From assembly GCA_018105865.1 (NCBI GenBank), contig CM030863.1, positions 65,001-129,000 of the forward strand: DNA of 64,000 bases. Reading direction: 5' to 3'. The position numbers were made by a program, and so were the translations under genes. Numbering within the stretch: the stretch's first letter is position 1; every line of letters starts with the position of its first letter. The DNA is from Metaphire vulgaris (lineage: Eukaryota > Annelida > Clitellata > Crassiclitellata > Megascolecidae). The notes below the pieces were generated by a model. The model did not search any database, was not told where the DNA came from, and saw only the letters and a program-made list of their open reading frames with translations. Positions 1 to 17,095 of the stretch are shown one piece after another.

Positions 1-513
1 AATGACCTTGACTCCAGTCCAAGGTTTCTTCGAGTTCCCTTCTTTTTTCTTTCCATCTGACTGAAAAGAGCGATCAGCGTCGTTGTTTGGGAGGGTGGGG
101 GCGAGTCTCCGTCCAGTTGGTCCCCCGCCCAGAAATCCGGTTTTCCATCATCCACAGATGACCTTCGTCCTTGAACTCTGTCGACGGATGAACTGCGCTT
201 CTTTCCACCTCGTCCCCGTCTTCCGCTCTTTTCCATTTGTCTGAACTTGGTCAGAACTTCTGCCATCGACGGCTGACAATGGTCGACGAATTCACTGTCG
301 CAGTCTCGATCGCCGCCGCTGCCGCTTCCCCGGCGGCGGCGGCGGCGGAGGAGGAGGGGAGGCCGGACCACCGGTCGCCGACGCAGAAGATTTCTCCTCA
401 AAGGTCGAGAGAAGAATCTTCAAGTTAACCGGATTTTTCTACAGAAAAGTGATTAAAATAGCATTAATTTCAAGATTTTTGTCGAACTTAAGTAAATCCG
501 TTTTAAGTAAGAG

Positions 514-582
<69 letters not shown>

Positions 583-733
583 TGCATGCTGTTATCTCTC
601 AAGTGAATGGGTCTCCGTGTTAAGTGTCATTAATCAATTGAAGGCCCTGGAGATCAGAATTTGCGACAACATATTTAGTCGTTTGCCTTACAAGTCAGAA
701 CAAGTGGTTGATAAGAATAGAGAGGAATGCATG

Positions 734-820
<87 letters not shown>

Positions 821-2273
821 CTGTGCTTACGATCCGAAGAACGAACCAGTGTAAACACGCTTTAATTCAATTAGTCGATCACGTGATCCGATCACGTGAA
901 GACGCTTCTGGCGGTACTCGAAAGTGAGAAATTGTATGATGTAGAAATTCGCTCAATTTAGTCAAATTATTCACACATGAAATTTCTCTGGTGATTTTCT
1001 GACTGCGACACGGTCTCAGACAGCGGCTTCTATCCCCCCTTGAAGCCGGGCTCAATTCCCCCCAAAATTACAAATTCCCCCTCCCAAATTCCCCCTTGTA
1101 GACTTTTGTATTATTTTCAGCTTTTTATCCTTTGTATTAGGCATAGCTATCATGTACTATTGATTACGACAAGTAGTGTCATTTCACACTTTTCTTGGGG
1201 GGCAAGATAATTTTTGGCTAATTTTTTGAAAATTTTGGCAAATCTTAGGCATTTTTTGCAAATTTTTTGCAAATTTTTGAAAATGTTGGGCAATTTTGGC
1301 AAATTTTAGGGCCAATGTTGGCAAATTAGCAAATTTTTGATATTTTTTGTCAATTTTTTGCGCATTAATACATTATAAATTAATTTGTTCATTTCCTTTG
1401 GGGGCCACGGCCCCTTCCCCCCAAAATGACGCCACTGATTACGTCACGATCAGTGTTATTTTGATTCAATATAAGTGTCAGTTCAGTTAACCACAGTTAT
1501 CAGTGTCAGTCCAGAGTAGCATCATTTAGCTTATTAATAGTTTATATAACGGTGTCGAAAGCAAAATATTTCCTCCCCATTTTTTCCGGGCGCACACTGA
1601 GCCCGCCTTAAATAGGGATAGAAGCCCCTGGTCTCAGGAGGTTCATTCATGATCACGACAGAACAACTGTATCATGAATCGGTTTGTAAATTGTTATGAC
1701 GTGAAATGTCGACATGAATTATTGTTCTGGTGTTGATAAGTAAGATCTTACTCACTGGAATCAACTCCTTTTCAATCGAGCATCTAACGACGTCATCATT
1801 TCTCTCCATTTTGAAATTCCAGATTTCTTACTTTCCTCCTTTCACCCAAAATCTGAAATCTGAATCAAATTAACTCAATTAAAGCGCAAAATGTGGCTGA
1901 CATAAGAAGAAAATTGCCGTATACAGTGAAAAGAAAAAGACAACAATTTCTGGACATCGAATGACGAAGAATGTAATAGAAAACCTGATTATCACTGGAA
2001 AAGTCGTAGACATCAGAGCGGCAAGATGAAGACAAAGAATGACGTTGGCTATATATATATAGTCCACTGATTGATGTAACGGGTTAACCACAGAACTAGG
2101 ACTCACACAATCAACGAACAACACAGAGAAACGAAAGTCCACACTCGTCAACGTATAGAAATACACGACTGAAGAAGAAGAAGAAGAAGAAGAAGAAGAA
2201 GAAGAAGAAGAAGAAGAAGAGAGAAGAAGAAGAGAAGAAGAAGAAGAAGAAGAAGAAGAAGAAGAAGAAGAAG

Positions 2274-2304
<31 letters not shown>

Positions 2305-2597
2305 GTGCTTAATCACACCCCTGGTTTTACAAATGAAACTATTTTTGCAGCATTTGATGGGTTAATGTTTCCTCGTATCTCAGCGAAAGCGCTTATCAGA
2401 CAAATGATCAGACAAATGATCAGACAGAGGAGACGAAAGAGATGGAACTCTTGAGACTTTTGAAGAACGATGGTCAACGCACAGCTGCTGAAGCCAATTT
2501 CCTGTACGCTAAGGAAAAGGGAACTGCACGAAAAAGACTCACTTACCTCGACTTCTGTCCGCAGCTCAAATGCTCCACTCTCCTGTGGTTTCGACAT
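1..2597 (-). CDS. Putative 5' part of an unrecognised gene, truncated by the window edge
   Basis: Two candidate coding exons join in phase. The first (2597-2547, minus) starts with an ATG directly preceded by an in-frame TAA, reads MSKPQESGAFELRTEVE and ends at a consensus donor GAG|GTAAGT. The second begins after an acceptor TGTCAG at 272 and stays open in the matching frame to position 1, about 90 codons, including MAEVLTKFRQMEKS and a second similar stretch FSQMERKKKG. It is rich in Arg, Lys and Ser and looks like a disordered cytoplasmic segment. I do not recognise the family. The intron holds a hAT MITE pair and long AT, GA and GAA runs. The reasons to believe it are the open frame, the matching phase and the good donor; no homology was recognised, so it could be chance. 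Confidence 0.32.
517..822. repeat. (AT)n and (GA)n microsatellites
   Basis: A pure AT run (about 517-580) and a GA run (about 735-822), separated by unique sequence. The dipeptide-like open frames here are artefacts of the repeat. Confidence 0.97.
1021..1630. mobile_element. Non-autonomous hAT-like element with a second one nested inside
   Basis: The termini are inverted: the left starts CAGCGGCTTCTATCCC and the right reads as its near-complement ending GGGATAGAAGCCCCTG. They are flanked by an 8-bp near-duplication, GTCTCAGA (1013-1020) and GTCTCAGG (1631-1638). An 8-bp target duplication and CAG-type ends fit the hAT superfamily. There is no transposase. Bases 1171-1437 are a second element with its own ends and target duplication. 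Confidence 0.75.
1171..1437. mobile_element. Nested hAT-like MITE
   Basis: Left end AAGTAGTGTCATTT and right end complementary to CAGTGGCGTCATTT, flanked by ATTACGAC and ATTACGTC (7 of 8 identical). The interior is AT-rich with repeated AATTTTTGG-like words. It inserted into the older element at 1021-1630. Confidence 0.7.
2170..2302. repeat. (GAA)n microsatellite
   Basis: About 130 bp of AAG/GAA trinucleotides with two small interruptions. It lies in the presumed intron of the left-edge gene. Confidence 0.97.
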
Positions 2598-2639
2598 TTA
2601 GAAGACGATGCGTTACATAAATTAACTCAATTGCTCAAT

Positions 2640-4669
2640 TGAATCGTCTTCAATCATCTTCTGCTCTTTGGTCAAGCAACGTTAATAAAACTAACTAGTT
2701 CTTAATAAAGCACTTAAAACGACTCGAGTGAAACCAATCGCTCTGTCTTTCTGTCTGTCTGTCTGCCTGTCTGTCTCTATCTCTCTCTTTCTCGGTCAGT
2801 CTGTCTGTCTGTCTTTCTCAGGTAAGGACCAAACTGCGGTGGTGGTGTCTTAGCGCCTACTTGCTCACTTACCAGTCCACCTGTCTGTCTGCATTCCTAT
2901 CGACGATGTGGTCGTTTTTTGTCCATATTTAGAAGTAATCGGTTGACGTGAATTTTATTACAATTCGCTCTTGAAATCGACGAGATTGTTTTCGAAGCCA
3001 TGCTTCAACACGCTTTGTTTTGGTTGACTAAAGCCAGACCCACCCACCCACCCACCCACCCACCCACCCACCCACCCACCCCATTTACAACGCCTGTCGA
3101 CGCCGCCGATCCTTCTGCTCTCTAAAGAACACACAAGAAGAAGAGCAGCGCCATCACCAATATTCATGTTGGCTAATCAATCGACAGACCTACTTTCATG
3201 ACCATGACGAGGAGGAGGAGGAGGAGGAGGAGGAGGAGGAGGAGGAGGAGGAGGAGGAGGAGGGAGGAGGAGGAGGAGGAGGAGGAGGAGGAGGGGAGGA
3301 AGGGGGGGAGGGGAAAAGGTAGTTGGATCTGGTTTGGGACGATTGAGATGACCGGGTCATGACCTTACGACTCCCGAGGTCATGGCGGAGAGGCAGAAGG
3401 GCATGGACGTGTACGTGATAAATGAGGCATGCACGTGCTGTGATCATTTTAATCTTTAAGAACAGATATTGATTGACTTGTGGTGGTTGTGGCTTTTCCA
3501 AATGAGACTGCAGTTGGTCGGATGGCTCAAAGCGACTCCTTCCAGTTTGCGTATTTACACTTTAATAAAACTATTTGTTGGTCAATCAGCAGCGCTGTTA
3601 GACAATTGACAGAAATTCCGGTCAGTCGAACACCAGAACAGAAAGATAAAGCATACGCCCACCACCCTCACCGCCCCCTCCACCGCCGCCGCTTTTTAAC
3701 ATTTTCTGCTGATTTACAGTCGACATTTGACCGTCGACCATTTCAAATATTAAAAGGTATCAATCGATGGTCGCTTAATGAGGAGCCTATCTACTTCTCT
3801 TATGTAAGTCTATGATTTCGGTTAGAAGAGGTGTGTTGATTGAGGGTGACTCTTAGCATGCATGACTTCTAATTTGTAGTCATCGCTGACAAATACTCAA
3901 AGAGTCTGCGTCAGACTGTCCTAAGCAGCACTTAGAGCGCCTCTTACAACACATTAATGCATTGATAACATCCAAATATCGTTATGATATTATACAAAGA
4001 TGATGGCAGCAATTCGATAGATGGCGATTCTTTAAATGATTTTTAAAATTTTAGACAATTCCCTAACGATTTTGTTAGTTCGTTAGTCACCGTTCGCAAT
4101 AACAACCGATGAAAAAATCTTGGCGTAGAAATTGAGTCGGTAGCAACTGGGCGACCGTTAACCCCTCCCCCTCCCCCCACAGCAATCGCCGGAATTTCAC
4201 CAATTTTGGGGACGTTTCAGTAGAATTTTTGAATGGATGACACTACTGTGTTATTTTCAAATACGAAGAAACACGTTATGCAATCGAAGAAGAAGAGAGG
4301 GGGAAATGGTCACGTGGTCGCCAAGGGTCTTCTCGAGTGAGAATTTGACTTCAGTTATCGCTTAATTTTCTCCAGTGGTGAGTTACCTCTTCACGTGACA
4401 ATGGTGGTTGGGGAAAGGGAAGGAATGACTGGAGTGCTTTCAGGAGTTGCGGAGTTAATAAGCAGTTCGTTTTCACTATAGGCCTCTAACTGTATTTAGT
4501 TAATCTCCGAGATTTAATAATGCAGTCAATTTGTTCACAAAAGCTTTCGTTCTTCGTAACACGATTACCACAGACTGATAAAATAATATTATAGCGCCTT
4601 TTATATAAATTACCGAGCTATTTGCATTAAAGCGCAGTTTCTGACGATGAGAGCAGCAGCAGCCTTCCT

Positions 4670-4720
<51 letters not shown>

Positions 4721-5146
4721 CAGCAGCAACAGCAGTTTTGTCAAATGATTCAGGACCACGCAAAATTCAACTCTAACGAAAGTACTTGGTTCGCTTTTAA
4801 ACAATTTAACTTAAGTCTATGAATATTTACAGAAACCGGTTTTCAAAATCGTTAAAAATATTGCATCACAACTTCTAAGCGTGGCTTCGACCAGTGTTTA
4901 ATCTAGACTCTGGACTCCGGGGGGAAACTGACAAAGCCGGGGGAAGTCAGCTAGGGGGCAGCTGTTAGTTGATGTTGTATGCCCAAATTTCCGGGGGAAA
5001 AGGGCAAGAAACCCGGGTTCCGATTTCAAGATGCTATTACCGTATACTCTCAAGATGCTATTACCGTATACTCTCATAAAGCTGTCACTGTCGCCACCTG
5101 TTGACTCAACCATGTCACAGCTAGCGAGTAGATGGCAGAGGCCATG
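2640..5146. other. Intergenic region with simple repeats, no gene seen
   Basis: It contains a CTGT/CTCT-rich tract near 2750-2820, (CCCA)n at 3041-3080, a GGA-rich run at 3209-3311 and a CAG/GCA run at about 4647-4735. A short tandem duplication of a roughly 20-bp unit lies at 5030-5074. Downstream sequences of the PKA subunit gene probably extend into the right part. I see no convincing coding exon. Confidence 0.6.
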
Positions 5147-11338
<6,192 letters not shown>

Positions 11339-12370
11339 CTAAGAGTCGATTTCAATTGAACCTTTCTAATGATCAGTTATCAATGATTCGGCGAATATTT
11401 GAAAAGATAATTTCAATGTCCAGTTGCTTAAGAAGCGTCGTTTGAAGCTGAATAGAATGTCAATCAACGGAAATAGAAAAGCCATTGCTCGAAGATCAGT
11501 CGCCAGATGGCCAAAGCAATGGCGGTCGACGATTCCAACGCGCTCTCTCTCTCTGATTCGTAGTCAAGAAAATCCAGGTGAGTCGTCCTCCTGTGACGAG
11601 GTCGGTTCTCCGCCCGCTGTCTCTTTAGTGTCGTCTGCATGCCTGTCTGACCGTCTCTTCGTATCTATGCCTGTCAGGTCGTTCGTTTGGCTGGTTCTCT
11701 CTTCGTTTGGCTGACTGGCTAAGTAGTTAACATAGAGAGCCATCGACGACATCTTGCTATCGGCTGCGGATCACATTTCTCGATTACTTAATCCGGATGA
11801 GAACATTCTCTCCTCCTCCTCCTCCGCCTTTTCCTCAACCCTCTCTCTCTCTCTCTCTCAACTCTCTCTCTCTCTCTCCAGTTCCACGCTAATACAATTT
11901 CTATCATGTCCGCTTTAGTGGCAATAAAGGGTTCCAGAAAGAGACCTGGGTCGTCCTAGGCCCCCCCCGCGGGGCCCCTTTGTATCTCAACCGAAGCTAA
12001 TAGAGAATTTCCGGCGATACAAGATTAAAATCTTGAACTCTGGAGTACATTTGCAGACTGAAGGACATCTTACAGGCAACTATAGACCCTACCCCTCCTC
12101 CGTTCCACCTTTAGAAATCTCTCATCTCTAATTGTGATCGCATTTCTTGGCCAGTGAAGCCAGAGCTGCTTGTTCGGTCTCTCTCCCTCTGAATCTACTC
12201 TCGCGGCTACACGCTCTCTTTTCCACAGACCCCTCCCACTCTCTCAGTCGTCTTCATTCTAACCCTAACTGCACTTCTCGATGATGTTCAATTCGTGATT
12301 TTTCATTTTCACTTATTTACTCAATAAGTCAATAAATCAATTCTCAGAAAACGTTTGATTACTTTCTAAC

Positions 12371-12774
12371 AATCAATCAATCAACTTCTATAGCGCCACT
12401 ATCCAGTGATGTTAACAAGGACCGACCCCCCAAGGACGAGGATAAGGACAAGGACCGAACCCCCAAGGACGAGGATAAGGACGAGGACCGACCCTCCAAG
12501 GACGAGGACAAGGACGAGGACCCGCAAGCATAAGGACCACAAGGACTGACCCCCAAGGACAAGGATCAAGGACAAGGACCAACTTCTGTCAGACAAAAAA
12601 GTCAGAAAGGAAAAAACCAAACACAATTTCAATTCGAATAACAAAATTAGAAAGGGAAAAAAAGAATGTTGTAAAACATAATGTAGTCAACAGCAATGCT
12701 GCATTTCAAATGCGCCTTTGACTTTAGCCACTAGCTATGTTACTACGCTTAAGAAATTGTCAAGTTTAATAATA

Positions 12775-12822
<48 letters not shown>

Positions 12823-13741
12823 GAACAAGTGTTTCAAGAAGCTGATCAGTCATGCACACACGGTGAGGTCTAATTATGAGACCACTTTGCGAAAACACTC
12901 GTTCAACTGGAGCCGACGTCGCAGGGAAACAAAGAATTCTGCTAAAGAATCAATTGGTATTATGAAGGAAACAATGACTAAACAGGTTAGAGTAACTCAA
13001 AGCAAGTATGTAGCCTAAATATAAATCCACATACTACTCTTACCTTGGAATATAATTATCAGTACAATTGAAATGGTATACAAGTAATTTGGTCCTTATA
13101 AGGACTTTTCAAGGACTAAGTTACAAGGACCAGGACAAGGACCGATCTGCAAGGACGAGAATAAGGACGAGGACTGACTCCCCAAGGACGAGGACAAGGA
13201 CAAGGACTTCAAATTGGTCCTTAAGGAGTCCTTAAGGACAAGGACCAGGACAAGGATTAACATCACTGCCACTATCATAATGCCCAGGGCATCAGCCGAT
13301 GGCGCACCAAATCCAAATAGCATTAGAGCCAGGTCAAGCCAGAAGATCAGTCCGAAACGGCGGGAGAGTAATCTAAGGGAGATCAGCCAAGTCAAACAGA
13401 TGTGTTTTAAGGCCAGATCTGAAAGATGATAAGTTATTAGTTATGCGAAGTGATGTTAGGAGTGAATTCCAGAGCTTAGGGCCACACACTGAGAAACAAC
13501 AACTAGTGCCAATGACTGTGCGAGAGTAAGGAACAACAAATGAAGGTCCTGCCGAATACCTAATGGAATGATTAGTAGGTCGAGAGATAAGTCGCATCTT
13601 GAGGTAATTGGGTTCATTACATAACATGGTTTTAAATACTAAAAGACAGATTTTATAATTAATTCGGTATTTGATAGGAAGCCAATGTAGGGACTGTCTA
13701 GCTGGAGTTATATGTTCGAATTTAGGAGTTTTGGATAACAA
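12371..13741 (-). mobile_element. LINE 3' fragment interrupted by a hAT element
   Basis: Minus-strand frame 13741-13373 reads TPARQSLHWLPIKYRINYKI, then FSVCGPKLWNSL and LKTHLFDLA, the typical C-terminal part of CR1/Jockey-like reverse transcriptases. The 3' untranslated part continues to a TGAT-repeat tail at about 12371-12384. It is split by the hAT element at 12404-13268. The same 3' end, uninterrupted, lies at 42433-42595 and shows the empty target site. The copy is 5'-truncated and inactive. Confidence 0.9.
12404..13268. mobile_element. Non-autonomous hAT element with AAGGAC subterminal repeats
   Basis: Perfect 12-bp terminal inverted repeats CAGTGATGTTAA and TTAACATCACTG are flanked by a perfect 8-bp duplication CCACTATC (12396-12403 and 13269-13276). 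The intact LINE end at 42433-42595 shows the site before insertion. Both subterminal regions are packed with AAGGAC/GTCCTT hexamers, which may be transposase-binding sites (inference). An (AAT)n run at 12770-12822 lies inside. No transposase frame is present. A larger, rearranged relative is at 28789-30849. Confidence 0.92.
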
Positions 13742-13756
13742 TAATAAGGTAATAAT

Positions 13757-13759
<3 letters not shown>

Positions 13760-13816
<57 letters not shown>
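13760..13816. repeat. (CT)n microsatellite
   Basis: Pure CT run next to the LINE fragment. Confidence 0.97.
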
Positions 13817-13819
<3 letters not shown>

Positions 13820-13864
13820 GCTACTGCATGTTTGTAGTTCGTGTCTGCACTAAGGCCCTATTAA

Positions 13865-14192
13865 CAGTGGCGAATTTACATTTGTTAGGCCCCGGTAAAC
13901 TCTCTTCGAAGAAGTTATCGATCGAGTGTGAAAAGCAACGAGATGGTCTTTTTTGCTTGTCTAGTTTTTCGGGAAACTTTCGGAAGAGTTACAGATCAGG
14001 TGCATGATGAGTAATAGTGGCCAGATGACCTTTTTTCTTCTTTTGAGGACACGTTGCGTGACAAATGGTTGCATTTCGGAAAATAAAGTTGTTTAAACAA
14101 ATAAATCATAAACAACATAAAAATATTTGTTATAGAAAAGGCGGGCCCCTACATTTTTATTTTGGCGGTGGCCCGTGGCAAATCCGCCACTG
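13865..14192. mobile_element. hAT-like MITE
   Basis: Left end CAGTGGCGAATTTAC and right end GGCAAATCCGCCACTG are complementary in 11-12 positions. The 8-bp flanks match only partly (CCTATTAA, CGTTTTAT), so the insertion looks old. Confidence 0.6.
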
Positions 14193-14261
14193 CGTTTTAT
14201 AAAAGCGTCCGTTTTAGGCTAATTAATTCTATAAGAGTGAGGTTTTGTGGTAACTAAGTTC

Positions 14262-14266
<5 letters not shown>

Positions 14267-14297
<31 letters not shown>

Positions 14298-14355
14298 TAT
14301 TATTATTATTAGAAGAAGAAGAAGAAGTAGTAGTAGTAGTATAGTAGTAGTAGTA

Positions 14356-14410
<55 letters not shown>

Positions 14411-14411
14411 C
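14267..14411. repeat. AAT, GAA and GTA trinucleotide tract
   Basis: Consecutive AAT, ATT, GAA and long GTA runs. Confidence 0.95.
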
Positions 14412-16250
14412 GTAGTATCATCGTATTTATCATAATCGTTATCTTCATTTTCCTGAAGTTGAGATAAATGATAGCGCTAGGTGATAATAACCTTGTGGTC
14501 GACAGAGTGTCTTAATCTCAGGCAGTTGAGCAGACGACGCCTGTGCCCGGGTGTTTAGAGAGAAATACAAAGTCCGTCGTACACACAATCACTCTATTGC
14601 TCTACTCTCCGTGAGTGAAGTGGACAGTCGATGCCATCGAGCAGAACAAACAAGCGCACGCAAAAGGAACTCAGGTTCACGTGGCCCATGCATCGAAGTC
14701 GACATTATATTCAAGCATTTGTTCTCCGTACCAAATACACAAGAAGGAAATAGGTCAGAGAAGCGCTTAACACGATCTACGCATAAGAAGAGACAGTCAG
14801 AGAGGCATACAAAGAGACTGACACATTGCACTGCAGTTGTCTCTTGAGAACGACGTCGTGTTCGGGGCAAACGTCTCAGTGTCTCCAAATGTCTTCCAAG
14901 TCTTCCAAGGCACGACTCAGGTTCTCAGTCCTCCCACTTGGAAAACAAGTGACGGGACCCAATGAGGAGTGACAGTTGACACGAACGACTGACGAGTCTC
15001 GAAGTGTCGACATGCTTTTCCTCCGTGACGACATTTATTAGCGAAGTCAAGCGGCCGCCTCTGCACGGGGGGCGAGCCTCTATCCCCGCTGCCACCAGTA
15101 GTCGCGGGATTGGATGAGATTATAAGAAATTGTGTGTTGGGTGATTGCCGACAAATCTGATAGATGCTTTGCTTAGAGGCATTGTGGTCACTCAGTAATA
15201 ATTCACAATTAAAGTTGGTAAAGTTATGCACAAGAGCTCGCGGTCGAACAGTTTGCACGAACTCTATTTACGATGGCAGACTCCGCTGATAAAGTTAACG
15301 ACGTCGGACGTCCCACCCCCCAACCCCCACCGATCCCTTAGTCAGACCTAGAGATATTGATCTTCAGGGCCTTTAGTGCCTCTTCTTTCGGAGCCGTGAC
15401 TGCGCCGGTGAAAGCTTTCAGGGCAAGAAAACTACGCAACATAACAATATTCGACTTAAACACCGAATTCTCAAGAGCTTCATAACGAGAGCAAACATAA
15501 CAGAGGTGACCAGGCGCCAAACAAAGACCGCTTGGTCCTCCCAGTGGCGTGCAAAGAGTGGTGGCCCCACGCATGGTCCAGTAGTCCATACGGGTCCAAG
15601 TCGATATAAAAATGTTTGAACAAGCAATAGAAAAGGTAGCAGTCAATTTTGGCGTCCCCACCCCACCCCCATCTGGTCGGCGCCCGAGGCCACCGCTTCA
15701 GCGTTTGGACGCTAGGCCTAATATCAATTGCTTCACTTAAGCATTTGAATTGGCTTTCGAAATAATTCAGACGCCTCGTTCGCCTCTTCTCCTCCTTCTC
15801 TTCCTCTTCCGTAAAACCATTTAATGGAAAACCAAAGAGCAGTTCATTGACCTTCGTCCTCTCGCAGCACACAGTACTTTAAAACAAGAATAAAAACTAA
15901 AGAGGCGCTATATAAAGTCAACACAATCAACGTTAGGGAGGGAAAGAGAACTCACCACAGAAGTAGCGGCATTTGGTTTCTGTCCCATTCTCGCTTTGCG
16001 ATACATTTTGTTGTGCTGTGCGCTGTCAGTCAGTCAGTCAGTCAGTCAGTCAGTCAGTCAGTCAGTCAGTCAGTCAGTCAGCCAGCCAGTCAGTCAGTCG
16101 GTCACAGCTGCTCTTTGACTCTTAATCTCTTCAGCCGAATAGCGAAGTCTTTAGTAATCCGAAATCATCGGAGTCTCAAAATCAACAGACTGAGAGTTTC
16201 AGTCGACTGTGGCGTCACCTGCAACCGACTACGCCGGCGGCGCCTGCCTT

Positions 16251-16323
<73 letters not shown>

Positions 16324-17095
16324 CGCGTTTATCTTGTGCCATTTATCTGCAATCTCTCTCTCTGTAGGCAAAGATAACGATAAACAAAGGTGTGTACGAC
16401 GATGTCTGCATGTGTGCGTCGAAAGCCTTGCAGCTCTTTGGCCAGCCACATTGAACGCATGCATCGACCGAGACAGAGACAGTGAATGCGCGACGCGAAG
16501 TCCTTGGCGACCGTCTTTACTCATTGCAGACTTTTAATCGGAAAATGTCGATGTACCCCCCTATTCCGGAACCCTGACTGCGCCACTGTTTGAACAAGAT
16601 TTCCAATGAGTTTGTGAGTTTGTAAACTTTCCATCGTACCCTATGGTTTGTCAAAGTTTGAAAAAAACTAAAAATAAATCGAATATGAATCGATTGAAGT
16701 TGAAGGTCGTTTAATTTGCTCAACACTCAACTGAATGTTCAAACTAAATTCATTCAAATCACGTGACATGTCCTCACAACACATTTAAATGGAAGTAATT
16801 ATTAAATACAAAGCATTAATACCTCAAATAAAGCATCTATAGATCATCATCAACAATGTCAATTTCTCTGGAAATTTCAATGGAAAGATTCCGGCGCTCG
16901 CTGTAATAGCCACTGCAACTATTCTGAAAGTCATTTATCATCAATTGCACAATCAAACGCTGCTCCACGTCTAATAAATAGAAGAAGAAAAAACAACAAC
17001 TCAGAAATAAGATTCATTTGCCGACAATTTCCGTCAGCTTCAAATAAACTGGCGACTCTCTGTCTGTCTGTCTGTCTGTCTCTGTCTGTCTCTGT
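14412..17095. other. Intergenic region; possible PKA 5' exon lies here unseen
   Basis: It contains a (CAGT)n run at 16025-16100 and a (CT)n run at 16253-16320. A small ATG-to-donor segment on the minus strand (16006-15956, MYRKARMGQKPNAATSV then GTG|GTGAGT) could be a first coding exon of the PKA subunit gene, but it has no homology I recognise. No other coding exon is supported. Confidence 0.45.

Noticed and set aside
449..865. Open frames coding poly-Ile/Tyr and poly-Arg/Glu, and many similar ones (poly-Ser, poly-Leu, poly-Thr/His, poly-Val) across the window
   Set aside because: They are translations of AT, GA, GAA, CA, ATT and TTC microsatellites and have no real coding content outside the repeat.
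2316..2420. Minus-strand peptide FAEIRGNINPSNAAKIV resembling the PKA phosphate cassette
   Set aside because: The essential Arg is missing, and the true cassette exon was found at 5328-5147.
15345..15481. Minus-strand segment encoding ALENSVFKSNIVMLRSFLAL as a possible exon
   Set aside because: Splice sites are weak and no family was recognised; it does not resemble the missing PKA docking domain.
16025..16100. Regular CAGT repeats considered as a CRISPR array
   Set aside because: A simple tetranucleotide microsatellite without spacers, in a eukaryotic genome.
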